NCBI GenBank assembly: GCA_003162495.1
Contig: PMOF01000212.1
Span: forward strand, 6,540 to 36,029
DNA: 29,490 nucleotides
DNA from: Acidobacteriaceae bacterium
GTDB taxonomy: Bacteria; Acidobacteriota; Terriglobia; Terriglobales; Acidobacteriaceae
Direction of reading: 5' to 3'
Shown in pieces: positions 14,195 to 22,308 of this stretch. The translations under genes were made by a program, and so were the position numbers. The notes under the pieces were generated by a model. The model was not told the DNA's origin and ran no database searches. It was given only the letters and a program-made list of their open reading frames with translations. Position 1 is the first letter of the stretch, and each line of letters starts with the position of its first letter.

Positions 14195-15648
14195 TCGACG
14201 CTCCTGACTGGCACCGCGGAACGCACGATCTCCGCCGCGCGCTCCGTGTAGGCTTTTGCTGCGTCGGACTTGAGCTGGCTGAAGAGCTTGTCGAACTCGG
14301 CCAGCTCGATCTCGCTGTTCTTTTCCGCCTCGCTAAACGTCGACGACGTGGTGTCGCGCAGCGCAACTTGCGGCGCGTTGATGTTGGGCACCAGCACCGC
14401 GTCCGGATCTTCGTCCTTAGTCAGCGGCGTGTCGTAGCGGTCGGCGATATAGCCCACGCTGAATTGCTTGCCCATGCGCTGCAATCCGGAGTCGACCGTG
14501 AGCCGCTGCGAAAGGTCCTCGGCTTCTTCCAGGTCGAACTGCCACACCGGCATCGGCGCGGCGGGCCCAAAGTTCCACAGCACCAGCGGCTTGATCAGTT
14601 GATCGTTGATCACCGACTGCAGGCTGCGGCACAGCTCCACTGATCGCTTGTCCAGCGTGTCGGCGTGCGTGGCGCCCTGGGCCTTCGAGCCCGCGCCCCC
14701 TTCATTGCCGAAGCTGGTGAGCGTCTCGCCCAATATCCTGCGCGCGATGGAATACTGCATGGCTTGAAAGAAATGCTCGTAGACCTGGGGATTCTGCGCG
14801 CGCGCCACCTTGAGCAACTCCACGTCGTAAGTAAAGCCATTGGGCACCGCGATGGCCGTGTTCTGCACAATGGCCTCGGCGATCGCGACCGCCTGCGCGC
14901 GCTCCGACGCGTTGTCCGCGTCGTTGTAGTGCACCACGGCCGTGCCGGGGCCTTTCTCCGCGTACTGCACCCACAGCCGCTGGATGTTGCGCTTCATCCA
15001 GGATGGCCAGAAGACGCTCTTCAGCAGCGGGCGCCCCATGCGGTTGCGCGAGCGCTTGCGGTAGCTGAAGATGAGAAACTTCTGCTCCGGCAGCGCGATG
15101 CCCTCCGAAGACCAGGGAGTCTCAAGCAGTTGCAGGTTTCCTACCTGCGGGTAAAAGCGGTTGCCGAAGAGAAACAATTCCTGCGGGCAATCGCTGATGT
15201 CGACGAGCGAGGCCTGGCCCGCGGACGCGTCGAAGATCATCTCCTGCACGCTGAAGCCGTAGGCCGGCGCGTCGAGCACGCAATCGAGCACCGCGTGGAA
15301 GTCGATCTTGCCCAGCTCGTCTTCGATGAACTCCTTGATGTCTCCGGCCTGCGACGACTCGTCACCCGGCGCGGGCAGGATGCTGCGATCGCGCTCCAAC
15401 ACCGAGAGCTTCAGCGTATCGATGCAATTGGCCACGTCCTCGTCTTTGTCTTCAAGCTCGCGGTAGTAGCTCATGGTCTCCGGCAGGTTGAAGGTCATCG
15501 CGGCCCAGATATCCGATGGGTTGCGCGAGCCGCCAAACGCGAGCGTGTTGCGGTAGAGCGAGATCTGCTGCATGTAGAGCGAGTTCGAAGAGATCATCTC
15601 GCCCTTGGGCGGCAGCGGAGGCACGGCGCGGATCTGTTTGTCTGCCAT
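14191..15648 (-). CDS. Portal protein, DUF935 / Mu gp29 family
   Basis: This 485-aa protein starts at ATG 15648, sharing a base with the terminase stop. It has the full DUF935 layout: NTLAFGGSRNPSDIWAAM near the N-terminus, SYYRELEDKDEDVANCIDTLK (about 64-84), APAYGFSVQEMIF, QKFLIFSYRKRSRNRMGRPLLKSVFWP, and a C-terminal helical region with SIARRILGETLTSF. The family forms the dodecameric portal ring through which DNA is packaged and to which the tail is joined. Length is in the normal range. It is coupled upstream with the terminase and downstream with the exported cargo genes. Confidence 0.94.
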   Translation of the reverse strand: MADKQIRAVPPLPPKGEMISSNSLYMQQISLYRNTLAFGGSRNPSDIWAAMTFNLPETMSYYRELEDKDEDVANCIDTLKLSVLERDRSILPAPGDESSQAGDIKEFIEDELGKIDFHAVLDCVLDAPAYGFSVQEMIFDASAGQASLVDISDCPQELFLFGNRFYPQVGNLQLLETPWSSEGIALPEQKFLIFSYRKRSRNRMGRPLLKSVFWPSWMKRNIQRLWVQYAEKGPGTAVVHYNDADNASERAQAVAIAEAIVQNTAIAVPNGFTYDVELLKVARAQNPQVYEHFFQAMQYSIARRILGETLTSFGNEGGAGSKAQGATHADTLDKRSVELCRSLQSVINDQLIKPLVLWNFGPAAPMPVWQFDLEEAEDLSQRLTVDSGLQRMGKQFSVGYIADRYDTPLTKDEDPDAVLVPNINAPQVALRDTTSSTFSEAEKNSEIELAEFDKLFSQLKSDAAKAYTERAAEIVRSAVPVRSVE

Positions 15649-17087
15649 CAGAGGTATCCCTTCAACCCAGAGTAGGAGGTGAGTTTCGCCGGCGTCTGGA
15701 CGCCGTCGAGCCGGCAGATCCCCGTGTCGGCCGCGAGATCCGCGAGGGCCTTGGCCCAGAATGCGTCGGCGTGCGCGAATAGCTTTTTCTTCACGCCGCC
15801 GGCGACAGCCGTATCCACCTCGATGCGCGGCGCGTCAAAGGTGACGCCCGAGGCCGTAGCCTGGCGCTTGATGGACTGCAGCTCGGCGCGGATCTGCGGA
15901 TCGTACGGTATCCGGCTGCGCTGCTGCTCCATGCGCTTCTTGATGCGGATGGCGAGGTCGGTCTTCATCTTCACGCCGTTATCGTTCGACCCGCCGAAGC
16001 TCACTCCCATCAGCCGGCCCTGGTTCTCAAGATTCAGCAGATCGAACAAGCCCACGCCCATGCCGGTCATGTCGATCGCGGACCTGGTGGTCATGCGCAC
16101 AATCGGATTGAGCCGCTTGGCCTGCTCGGGAAAGCTCATGCCGTGCAGCTTAATCACCGCGCGCGTCCAGGCCACGTCCCCGATTCCTTCGTCGAGCCAC
16201 AGGCAGGTGGCGTCGTGAACGCGGCCCACGTCGATGCCGGAGTGAAGCGGCCCGCGCGGCTTGAAGTCCGGAGGCAGATCTATGGTCGCGCCCGCATCTT
16301 CGCAGGCCGCGATCAGATCCAGAGCCAGCCACGCGCCGGTGGACTTCAGGAACACGCAGCAGAATTCCTGATTCCAGGTGTCGTCATCGTTCAAGCCGCG
16401 CCGCATCTCCTCGATCTCAATCGGGCATCCCTCGGCCACCGCGCGATAGACATCGACCCAATGTCCGCTCCACCCATCCTTCTTCACCGGCGCCCCTGAC
16501 GGCCCAGGCGGCGCAACACCAAGATCCAGGCCGAGGTTACGCGCAATGTCGTAGAACTTGCCCTGCTCGCCGTTGGGCGTGGACAGCACTTCGAGCGAGT
16601 TGCCCAGCGCCACCTGGCGGAAAACGGCCGCGAAGATCGCGTAGCTGTCTTCGTGGTGCGCAAACTCATCGAGCACCGCGTCGCCGGGATAGCCGCGCGC
16701 CGTGCGCGGGTTGGCGGGCAGCGCGATGATGCGGCTGCCGTTGGGGAAGCTGATGCGGCTTTGAATCGCGTCGATGCGGCCGAGGGCGTCGACGAAGTCC
16801 TCATTGGCGAAGTGCTGCGCCGTTCCGCCCATCAACTCGCAGAGCTTGGCGCAGGTCTCCACGAACTCCACCGACTGCGCCTTGGAGGCCGAGAGCACGG
16901 TTGTGGTGCGGCCGGGAATGCGCATCGAGATCTCGACGCGCCGGTAAGCGGTGGCGAAGGAGTAGCCGATGCGCGCGGACTTCACCGCGCACTTGAAGCG
17001 CGAGTCGTCGTCGATCCAGCGCTGCTGGTAAGGCCGCATCTGCAGCACGGCCGGCAGCTTCGCTCGGTCCTCGACTACAGAGATCAT
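15648..17087 (-). CDS. Terminase large subunit, Mu gp28 family
   Basis: This 479-aa protein starts at ATG 17087 (ATGA overlap with gp27). The N-terminal ATPase has the Walker A-like KSARIGYS (36-43), a non-classical P-loop as is usual in this family, and Walker B AVLDEF (137-142) with catalytic E141. The C-terminal RNase H-like nuclease domain shows three acidic residues in expected contexts: D286 (GIDVG), D339 (AIDMTGMG) and D441 (AHADAFWAKALA). It drives DNA into proheads and cuts it; Mu-type phages do so by headful packaging from integrated copies. Length is normal and the active sites look intact. Confidence 0.93.
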   Translation of the reverse strand: MISVVEDRAKLPAVLQMRPYQQRWIDDDSRFKCAVKSARIGYSFATAYRRVEISMRIPGRTTTVLSASKAQSVEFVETCAKLCELMGGTAQHFANEDFVDALGRIDAIQSRISFPNGSRIIALPANPRTARGYPGDAVLDEFAHHEDSYAIFAAVFRQVALGNSLEVLSTPNGEQGKFYDIARNLGLDLGVAPPGPSGAPVKKDGWSGHWVDVYRAVAEGCPIEIEEMRRGLNDDDTWNQEFCCVFLKSTGAWLALDLIAACEDAGATIDLPPDFKPRGPLHSGIDVGRVHDATCLWLDEGIGDVAWTRAVIKLHGMSFPEQAKRLNPIVRMTTRSAIDMTGMGVGLFDLLNLENQGRLMGVSFGGSNDNGVKMKTDLAIRIKKRMEQQRSRIPYDPQIRAELQSIKRQATASGVTFDAPRIEVDTAVAGGVKKKLFAHADAFWAKALADLAADTGICRLDGVQTPAKLTSYSGLKGYL

Positions 17088-17782
17088 GGCAACACCGGCA
17101 AGGGCGGCAAGCCGAAGGTGCGCTCGCGCAGCAGGTTGATGTCTTCGATGGAGAACTGGCCCGTGCCCTTGCGCGCGGCTTCCTTCGTGGATTCGTCGAC
17201 AGCCTGGCGCGCGCGCGCCTCGCGGTCTTCGAGCAGCTTCATCTTGCGCGCGTCCACATCCACGCGCTTGGCCTGCAGCTCCACGCGCTGCATGCGGCTC
17301 ATGGCCAGGGTCAGATCCTTCAGGCCCGTGGCGAACAACGCCTTATCGCCGACGCCGGCGCTCTGGATCAGGTTGAAGACCTGGTCGCGCAGCGCGTTGA
17401 TCACCGCCGCGTTGCCCTCGGGCAGATCGCCGCCGGCGAAGGCCGAGGCGAAGGCCCGCGCCTGCGCGCTTTCGATGAGCACCTGCTTGCGCGACTGCGC
17501 CACGCGCAGGTCGAACCAGCGCTGCAGGCTCGACTTCGCCAGCCGCATCTCCGGAAATTGTTCCAGCACTTTCAGGTCGAGCGACTCCCAGTGAATAAAG
17601 CCGCCGCCATCCGTCAGCCACTTCTCGCTGTAAGGCTGCGCCGAGCGACCAGCAATCTCCAGCCAGGTGCGCCCGCGATCATAGAGCGTCTCGATCGCAT
17701 CCCGCGCGCTCTGCGGTAGCAGGTCGATCTTGAGCGGCTGGCGCGACTTCCGCGCCTCCCCGGTTTTAGGCTTGGGCTTCAT
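17084..17782 (-). CDS. Small terminase-like protein, DUF3486 / Mu gp27 family
   Basis: This 232-aa protein starts at ATG 17782. The N-terminal basic region, then KIDLLPQSARDAIETLYDRG, the LEQFPEMRLAKSSLQRW segment (HTH-like, about 75-95) and long helices with many Arg/Lys and Ala (LTLAMSRMQRVELQAKRVDVDARKMKLL) match the DUF3486 family. Mu gp27 is taken to be the small terminase/DNA-recognition subunit working with gp28. It overlaps the large terminase gene by 4 nt. The usual family length is about 180 aa; this one has an extended N-terminus and a Pro-rich C-terminal end. Confidence 0.85.
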   Translation of the reverse strand: MKPKPKTGEARKSRQPLKIDLLPQSARDAIETLYDRGRTWLEIAGRSAQPYSEKWLTDGGGFIHWESLDLKVLEQFPEMRLAKSSLQRWFDLRVAQSRKQVLIESAQARAFASAFAGGDLPEGNAAVINALRDQVFNLIQSAGVGDKALFATGLKDLTLAMSRMQRVELQAKRVDVDARKMKLLEDREARARQAVDESTKEAARKGTGQFSIEDINLLRERTFGLPPLPVLP

Positions 17783-17806
17783 TCGGCGCGCCTCAGTCCA
17801 CGTATC

Positions 17807-18127
17807 TCAGTCGAAGAGAACTTCGTCGTTGTCTTTGCGGCGGGATACCAGGGCCAGGCCCGCGGCGGTCAGCACGATCTGCTCCGCCACCACGCGCTCC
17901 CTGATCTCGCAGAAATGCTGATCGAAGGCGACGTAGCCCAGCACCTGCAGATCCTGCAGCATGGTGAGCACCTGGCGCTGGCTCATGTTCGCGCCCAGGT
18001 TCTGCATCATCTTCGCCATCTCGAAGTCGTCCATGCGCTCAAGCTGCGCCTCGTGCCCCTGGCGGATCAGCTTCAACATGTTGCCGCGCCGGCGTTTCGT
18101 CTGGATCAACTCCTGCTCAGTCCCCAT
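17807..18127 (-). CDS. Winged-helix-like protein in the Mu gp26 position
   Basis: This 106-aa protein starts at ATG 18127, inside the end of the previous gene (11-nt overlap). A basic start (QTKRRRGNMLKLIRQGHEAQ) is followed by a likely winged-helix fold: FEMAKMMQNLGANMSQRQVLTMLQDLQVLGYVAF, then an LTAAGLALVSRRKDN wing with the D-x-LTAAGL pattern seen at the end of MarR/winged-helix domains. It lies directly before the terminase genes, the place of gp26 in Mu-like phages. It may bind DNA as part of packaging. Alternative: an unrelated small regulator. Confidence 0.75.
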   Translation of the reverse strand: MGTEQELIQTKRRRGNMLKLIRQGHEAQLERMDDFEMAKMMQNLGANMSQRQVLTMLQDLQVLGYVAFDQHFCEIRERVVAEQIVLTAAGLALVSRRKDNDEVLFD

Positions 18128-18644
18128 CTTTTCCCCTCACAGTCAAAGCCATCACAGCCTTGGCCACATCCCCCATGGTCGCGTTCTGCTTTTCGAGCAT
18201 CGCGTCCTGGCGGTCAAACCGCTCGTACACGCTGGGGAACTCCTGCGCGGCGTAGATCGCGAGGCGCCTTACCTCTTCCCCTTGCTTGCCGCCCTGCTCC
18301 GCCAGCCGGGTCAGCGCATCCGCGGTGCGCCCGGCCGCTTCGGCGTTCGAGTGGACGCTGGTCGCCACCATGCTGAAACTCTCGCGGACGGTCTGATTGA
18401 GGCCGTCGAGAAACTTGCCCAGGATAAAGATCGCCAGCGCCGAAAGCAGGAACCCCGGTCCCCATGACTTCAGCAGCCCGAATGCCGCATCCGGCTGGCT
18501 GCGCAGCAAGTCATAGCCGCCCAGCACCACCGCCGCTCCGCTGGCCCCGCCGATGGCCACGCCGATGTGGCGGAACCATCCGGACCGAAATCCCACCTTG
18601 ACATCGGCGCTCGGCGCATCGCCCTTCAGGCTTAGCAGGTTCAC
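18117..18644 (-). CDS. Membrane-anchored coiled-coil protein (gp25 / DUF2730-like position)
   Basis: This 175-aa protein uses GTG 18644 (GTGA overlap with the previous stop). Two hydrophobic segments lie at about 26-45 (HIGVAIGGASGAAVVLGGYDLL) and 62-78 (GPGFLLSALAIFILGKFL). A long amphipathic helix region follows (about 85-150) and ends in FDRQDAMLEKQNATMGD, typical of coiled coils. Mu-like phages carry a small membrane plus coiled-coil protein (gp25, DUF2730) just upstream of gp26/gp27. The role is unclear; it could be part of the lysis region. Call is by position and topology only. Confidence 0.7.
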   Translation of the reverse strand: MNLLSLKGDAPSADVKVGFRSGWFRHIGVAIGGASGAAVVLGGYDLLRSQPDAAFGLLKSWGPGFLLSALAIFILGKFLDGLNQTVRESFSMVATSVHSNAEAAGRTADALTRLAEQGGKQGEEVRRLAIYAAQEFPSVYERFDRQDAMLEKQNATMGDVAKAVMALTVRGKDGD

Positions 18645-18994
18645 TTAGCGTCTCCCCCCGGCTTGGCCGGTTTGAGAGAGGCAAGCAACGTCGGCCCCAC
18701 CTTCTCCCCGGTAACTTCAAGATCGGCTGCGGCCTGGCTCGAATGACCCGCTCTAACATCAACCCCGGCCTGACTTATACCCTGGATAACTGCGACTAAC
18801 TCCGCCTGATGCCGGTTGGCCTTGGCTCCGTAACCGGCAGCAGAGAGACCCATTCCGACTAAGGCGAGGCCGGTCGCCGGGTCCACTTTCCCGAACCACA
18901 CTCCGAGCGCCCCGGCGGCGATCACCAGGCCGCCTCCCAGGATGGTTTTCTTCCCCCGGAACCAAACCACCAGCCGCCCCAACAATTTACCCAC
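18641..18994 (-). CDS. Holin-like small membrane protein
   Basis: I place the start at GTG 18994 (117 aa), which has GGAGG five bases upstream; the frame is open up to TTG 19033, but neither that codon nor ATG 19021 has a ribosome site. A basic amphipathic start (GKLLGRLVVWFRGKK) leads to a hydrophobic hairpin (ILGGGLVIAAGALGVWFG and ATGLALVGMGLSAAGYG, about 20-60). The tail is soluble, polar and ends in PAKPGGDAK. Size, topology and position in the lysis region fit a holin or holin-like protein, but no named holin family is recognised. Confidence 0.65.
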   Translation of the reverse strand: MGKLLGRLVVWFRGKKTILGGGLVIAAGALGVWFGKVDPATGLALVGMGLSAAGYGAKANRHQAELVAVIQGISQAGVDVRAGHSSQAAADLEVTGEKVGPTLLASLKPAKPGGDAK

Positions 18995-19159
18995 AAAACC
19001 CTCCAAAACCCGAAAGCCCATCTCGATGGTCAATCTTGCTCACTTTCGCCTCATTGCCGCCCCTCTGCCCCCCCCGGCTGCGTTGCCGGAAGTTTTGCCG
19101 GGGGTAGCCGCCTGAAAAATGACCGGCGCGGCCACGGGCGGCCTGTTGCGTTTTCGCTT

Positions 19160-19831
19160 TTACTTCGCCTTAATTCCCTCGGCGACGGTCAGGTTGTCCG
19201 CTCGCGCCCAGATTTCTTCGAACTTGGTTTCGAAGGCGGCGGCGGCTATTAGATCGGAGGTGAACGTGGCTGAATTGTCCTGCCGGCTTTCGCCTTGCTC
19301 GGAGAAGTTAGCCGAGCCGTCGCGGACTAACATGCCGTCTATCTCGTAGCTCTTCAAATGCATCAGCACCTTACTGAACTTAACTTTGACGGTAACTCCG
19401 GGTAAGTCGAGTAAGTTGTGGAGCGGGATGCGCGCGCAGGTCGCGTCGCCCCGGCACTCCGCCTGCAGCTCGCCGCGGTCGAGATAGATACGAATCTTGA
19501 CTCCGCGCCCAGCGTCGGCCACCAGGGCGTTCACAATCGCGGCGTCAGTGAGCGAGAACGCGGCCAGGTCGACCGTCTCCTTCGCCGCGCCGAGCCGGGC
19601 CACGTCGAAGGTCTCCAGATTCGTCTCCGGCGAATAGTAGGTGACTACTACGCCGGTGAAATCCCGGATCAGCGTGCCGGAGTGGTTCAGCGTCGTGCCA
19701 GGCGGCAGGGGCACATGGATCAGGGTCTGCTGCGCGTGACAGAAGGTTCCGCCGCCGCAGCTCGCCATCCATGCGCCCAGCACGCCGCCCAGGCCCAGAT
19801 AAATCCAATTGCGAATCTTCATCGTCTTCAT
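19160..19831 (-). CDS. Exported phospholipase D-family (HKD) protein, probable nuclease or lipase
   Basis: This 223-aa protein starts at ATG 19831 (ATGA overlap). The N-terminus is a membrane/signal sequence (IYLGLGGVLGAWMA) ending in ASC at residue 25, a possible but imperfect lipobox. The domain from about 55 to 215 is a single PLD-like (Nuc-type) unit: VVVTYYSPETNLE, VDLAAFSLTDAAIVNALVADAGRGVKIRIYLDRGE, and the HKD motif H158-x-K160-x4-D165, then G172-S173-A-N175. Single-motif PLD proteins act as dimers; bacterial Nuc is a periplasmic nonspecific endonuclease. Here it lies among lysis genes. Cysteines C127 and C132 could form a disulfide. Substrate unknown. Confidence 0.87.
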   Translation of the reverse strand: MKTMKIRNWIYLGLGGVLGAWMASCGGGTFCHAQQTLIHVPLPPGTTLNHSGTLIRDFTGVVVTYYSPETNLETFDVARLGAAKETVDLAAFSLTDAAIVNALVADAGRGVKIRIYLDRGELQAECRGDATCARIPLHNLLDLPGVTVKVKFSKVLMHLKSYEIDGMLVRDGSANFSEQGESRQDNSATFTSDLIAAAAFETKFEEIWARADNLTVAEGIKAK

Positions 19832-20082
19832 ACCGACCTCACCAGCGCCAGAATTTTATCGTCGACGTAACTCTCCGAAACCGACAGCGGCTTCTCCGTG
19901 CATTGCATGGTCAGGATCTCGCGCGCCTCGTCGAAGGTCCACCGCGCCGCGTAGCCGTGGCCGCGCGCCGTGCCTGTGTTGCCAACAAACTCCCCATCCT
20001 CGGCCTGCGCTTCGATACGCGCCCGCACCGCGTGGTATTGCAGCAGCGAGACGTTGCGAAAGACCTGCGGCTTCATGGGCAT
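19828..20082 (-). CDS. 84-aa hypothetical protein in lysis region
   Basis: The start is ATG 20082 with AGGA five bases upstream, overlapping the preceding gene by 10 nt. The protein is mixed alpha/beta without membrane segments: VSLLQYHAVRARIEAQAEDG, then NTGTARGHGYAARWTFDEAREIL, and a short C-terminal helix. Coupling with the PLD-family gene by ATGA suggests both are made together. No family is recognised, and it has no cysteine pair or charge feature that would suggest a function. Confidence 0.65.
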   Translation of the reverse strand: MPMKPQVFRNVSLLQYHAVRARIEAQAEDGEFVGNTGTARGHGYAARWTFDEAREILTMQCTEKPLSVSESYVDDKILALVRSV

Positions 20083-20774
20083 GCGGTTCCTGTTGCGACG
20101 CAGCCGGCTATCAGGCCAATTTTTATCGCTGCGGGCATATAGCCGATCACGATTTGCCGTTTGGTTTTCGGCTTCGCCATCTGGTGCACTTCCTTGCGAG
20201 CGTCGATCGTTATGCCATGCAAATCGTCGAGGATGCCCGCGCTTGAATCCAGGCTGGCATGGATAGCTTGCGATTCAAGCAGCGTGTTGATATCGGTAAA
20301 CGTCTCCGCGCCTTTGCCGGCCAGCCCATGGAAATCGTTGAAGAGGACCAGCTCCTGCGCATCCAGCGCGCCCAGGTTCTTGTCCTCGTGGTTGGCGGCG
20401 ATCTCAATCTGCACCATGGTTCCGCGCGCCGTGTTGAGCGTCTTCGCCGTATCGGCCAGCAGTCCGCACGGGCCGGGAGCGCAGCCGTGGTTGATGACCG
20501 CGACCGTCGCGTCCAGACGATGGAGCACCGGCTGGGCGGCGGCGATGGTTGTCGCCGCCGCGCCCAGCGTTGCGGTGGCCGCGTCGGCGGTTTTAGTGAG
20601 CGCCGCCGCGGCTGCCGTGATGCTGGCTTCGTTAGCTACCGTGGCCGGGGCCGCATCGCCCCATTTATCCACGGTTACGATGACGTGCTTTGAGATCCCG
20701 AAGCAGCCCCACACGCCCAGGCCGAGCACGAGCGCTGCGGCTAGGGCGTAGAAGGCTGGGAGAAACTTAGGCAT
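20073..20774 (-). CDS. Membrane protein with two terminal hydrophobic segments, lysis region
   Basis: This 233-aa protein starts at ATG 20774, with a poor ribosome site. Residues 5-27 (LPAFYALAAALVLGLGVWGC) form a membrane anchor. A long Ala/Thr-rich helical region follows (about 45-95) and then a Cys-containing turn (HGCAPGPCGLL). The last 25 residues (IVIGYMPAAIKIGLIAGCV) form a second hydrophobic segment. This topology, with an extramembrane coiled middle, could suit a spanin-like or holin-partner role, but no known family is evident. It sits between a 144-aa protein and an 84-aa protein downstream of the endolysin. Confidence 0.65.
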   Translation of the reverse strand: MPKFLPAFYALAAALVLGLGVWGCFGISKHVIVTVDKWGDAAPATVANEASITAAAAALTKTADAATATLGAAATTIAAAQPVLHRLDATVAVINHGCAPGPCGLLADTAKTLNTARGTMVQIEIAANHEDKNLGALDAQELVLFNDFHGLAGKGAETFTDINTLLESQAIHASLDSSAGILDDLHGITIDARKEVHQMAKPKTKRQIVIGYMPAAIKIGLIAGCVATGTACP

Positions 20775-20780
20775 GGTTGG

Positions 20781-21215
20781 TTAGGCCGCCGCCGGAGCTG
20801 CCGCCGCGATGCCCTGCGTCACAGCCGCGGCCAGCGCATTGACGCTGCTGAGGCCCTTGGCAATGGCATCGATCGTGCCCTGATTCTTGATACCCGCCAC
20901 CGTCTCCAGGCTGCCGATATCGCCCTCCACGGTCGCGATGGTGCTGGCCACCGTAGGCTGCGCGCCAAAATCGTAGAGCAAGCCGCCCGCCACGTCCATG
21001 CCGGCCTTGATCTTGTCCAGCACCGGCGCGGCCGCGGCCGCGATCGCCGGGCTCTCTAGGGTCAGGCCGATCTCGATGGCTGACTTGGCGTAGGGAAAAA
21101 CGCGGTCCGCCAGCGCCTGCAGCGTCGGCTCCTCGTTTCTGGCTTTGGTGAACTCTTTTGCTACCCAGCTCGTGAACGTGTGCTCGTATCCAACCAGCGC
21201 TGCCAATATCTTCAT
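20781..21215 (-). CDS. 144-aa Ala-rich hypothetical protein downstream of endolysin
   Basis: The start is ATG 21215 with GAGG six bases upstream. The N-terminal half is helical (YEHTFTSWVAKEFTKARNE, then ADRVFPYAKSAIEIGL), and the C-terminal half is Ala-rich, ending in a run of Ala and Pro. There is no signal peptide and only weakly hydrophobic stretches. It lies 35 nt after the endolysin stop and 6 nt before the next gene, so it belongs to the lysis operon. No family is recognised. Confidence 0.7.
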   Translation of the reverse strand: MKILAALVGYEHTFTSWVAKEFTKARNEEPTLQALADRVFPYAKSAIEIGLTLESPAIAAAAAPVLDKIKAGMDVAGGLLYDFGAQPTVASTIATVEGDIGSLETVAGIKNQGTIDAIAKGLSSVNALAAAVTQGIAAAAPAAA

Positions 21216-21250
21216 GTGTGTCCTCGTCTCATCTTGCCGCGCGCGCGGCG

Positions 21251-21799
21251 TTAATCTTGCGTGGAAGGTTCGGCAGCCGGGGCGGCCCCATCTGGAGCCC
21301 GGTCAGGTTCAGCTGCAGGCTGCGCCGCTGGTTGCTCGTCGTACTGCGTCAGGTCGAACTCGGCCACCAGTTGCATCAAGCTGACCGCATAGCCGGGATT
21401 GGTCGAGTAGCCGCACTGCTGCAGCTCCATCGCGAAGGCTTCAGGATCGTGCGCCACCGCCATGGCCGGCTTGTAGCGCTCGGCCAGGGAGAGTAGTTGC
21501 GCATGCGCGGCGAAGCTCTGCGCGGGTGAGGGATAGCGGGCAAACTTCGCCAGCTCCATCACCGCGCGGCCGTCCACGAATTCCTTGGTTGGGAATTCGA
21601 TGTAGCTTTTCGGATCGGCGAAGTAGATGGCCTTGATGCCGAAGAAATTGTTAGCCTGCTTGGCGAGGGCGGTTTGTCCCCAGCCGCTTTCAAGGATGGC
21701 CTGGGCGAGCGTGATGGATGCGGGCACGCTGTACTGGCGTTGCATGGCCAGCGCCGCGGGCACGGTGTTCGAAAGAAAAGCCGATTGCGTCTGATTCAT
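21251..21799 (-). CDS. Endolysin, glucosaminidase (FlgJ/LytG-type) domain
   Basis: I choose ATG 21799 (182 aa); GTG 21817 in the same frame is an alternative that adds MTRRGG. Residues about 5-150 are a glucosaminidase-type peptidoglycan hydrolase: VPASITLAQAILESGWGQTALAKQANNFFGIKA carries the catalytic Glu (E33 in ESGWG), followed by an ARYPSPAQSFAAHAQLL segment and QCGYSTNPGYAVSLMQLV. It cleaves cell-wall glycan at the end of the lytic cycle. The C-terminus is a low-complexity Ala/Pro/Glu tail. No signal peptide is seen, so release likely depends on a holin. Confidence 0.92.
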   Translation of the reverse strand: MNQTQSAFLSNTVPAALAMQRQYSVPASITLAQAILESGWGQTALAKQANNFFGIKAIYFADPKSYIEFPTKEFVDGRAVMELAKFARYPSPAQSFAAHAQLLSLAERYKPAMAVAHDPEAFAMELQQCGYSTNPGYAVSLMQLVAEFDLTQYDEQPAAQPAAEPDRAPDGAAPAAEPSTQD

Positions 21800-21816
21800 G
21801 CCGCCCCGCCTTGTCA

Positions 21817-21927
21817 CTAATCCCTGACCACTGATCCCTGCACTTCAACAGGAGGCCGGGGGCCGCAGCGCGCGGGATTGGCGCGGAGGCTGCCCCACGG
21901 ACACTCATTGCCGCTCTGGCGCACCAC
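21817..21927 (-). CDS. Possible 36-aa peptide upstream of endolysin
   Basis: GTG 21927 has AAAGGAG five bases upstream and opens a 36-codon frame ending in TAG that overlaps the alternative endolysin GTG. The product is rich in Pro, Arg, Cys and Trp and matches nothing I know. The frame is open further up to TTG 22056, but that codon has no ribosome site. The dense packing elsewhere makes an empty gap surprising; otherwise support is thin. Confidence 0.25.
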   Translation of the reverse strand: MVRQSGNECPWGSLRANPARCGPRPPVEVQGSVVRD

Positions 21928-22093
21928 ACCATCTCCTTTCGGAAGATGGGCGTTGCCTACCGTCCAGGTATGGATTCGAGTGTGGGCGCGGTACGGCAAC
22001 GCAACCGCCTTCAGCGGGAAGGCGGCGCAGTTTGGCGAGACAGGGGGAGCGTTCAAGGGGAGAAGGGGGCCGGGTGCGGGCGATGGGAATCGG
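21928..22093 (-). other. Gap before the endolysin with a hairpin
   Basis: About 170 bases here hold no supported gene on either strand. A perfect 7-bp inverted repeat (CCGCCTT at 22005-22011, AAGGCGG at 22019-22025, 7-nt loop) is present without a following T-run. The gap is the largest non-coding interval in the leftward gene cluster after the one behind the tail tube gene. It separates the repressor-linked genes from the lysis and head operon, so it is the best place to look for a late promoter, but I see no convincing -35/-10 pair. Confidence 0.35.
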
Positions 22094-22282
22094 CTAATTT
22101 AGAAACGGCTTGTAGGTGGCTTCCAGCTTTTGAATCTCGGCGATCTTGGTGGCGAGGGCGGGATTGTTGCGGGCGATGAGGAAGCTGCGCACCAGCGCAA
22201 TCTTGAAGAGGTACTGCCGGATCGAGAGGGCCAGCTCCTCTTTGGCTTCGTCCAGCTCTAGCGTCGCTTGCTTGATTTCCAT
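22094..22282 (-). CDS. 62-aa coiled-coil protein
   Basis: ATG 22282 has AGGAGA five bases upstream and is preferred to GTG 22312, which overlaps the previous stop. The product is one long charged helix (LELDEAKEELALSIRQYL) followed by a second helix (LATKIAEIQKLEATYK). There is no signal or membrane segment. It is the last of three small genes behind the repressor. Function unknown; a small helical accessory protein. Confidence 0.65.
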   Translation of the reverse strand: MEIKQATLELDEAKEELALSIRQYLFKIALVRSFLIARNNPALATKIAEIQKLEATYKPFLN

Positions 22283-22308
22283 CGCAGTCTCCTGTTGCGT
22301 CGCCGGTT

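Noticed and set aside
14665..15675. 336-codon open frame on the + strand
   Set aside because: Antisense to the portal gene, with biased Arg/His/Leu composition and no ribosome site; a shadow of the portal coding frame.
19071..19104. Inverted repeat CCCCCGGC/GCCGGGGG as a terminator
   Set aside because: No T-run follows on either strand and the loop is 18 nt; it may arise from G/C-rich composition.
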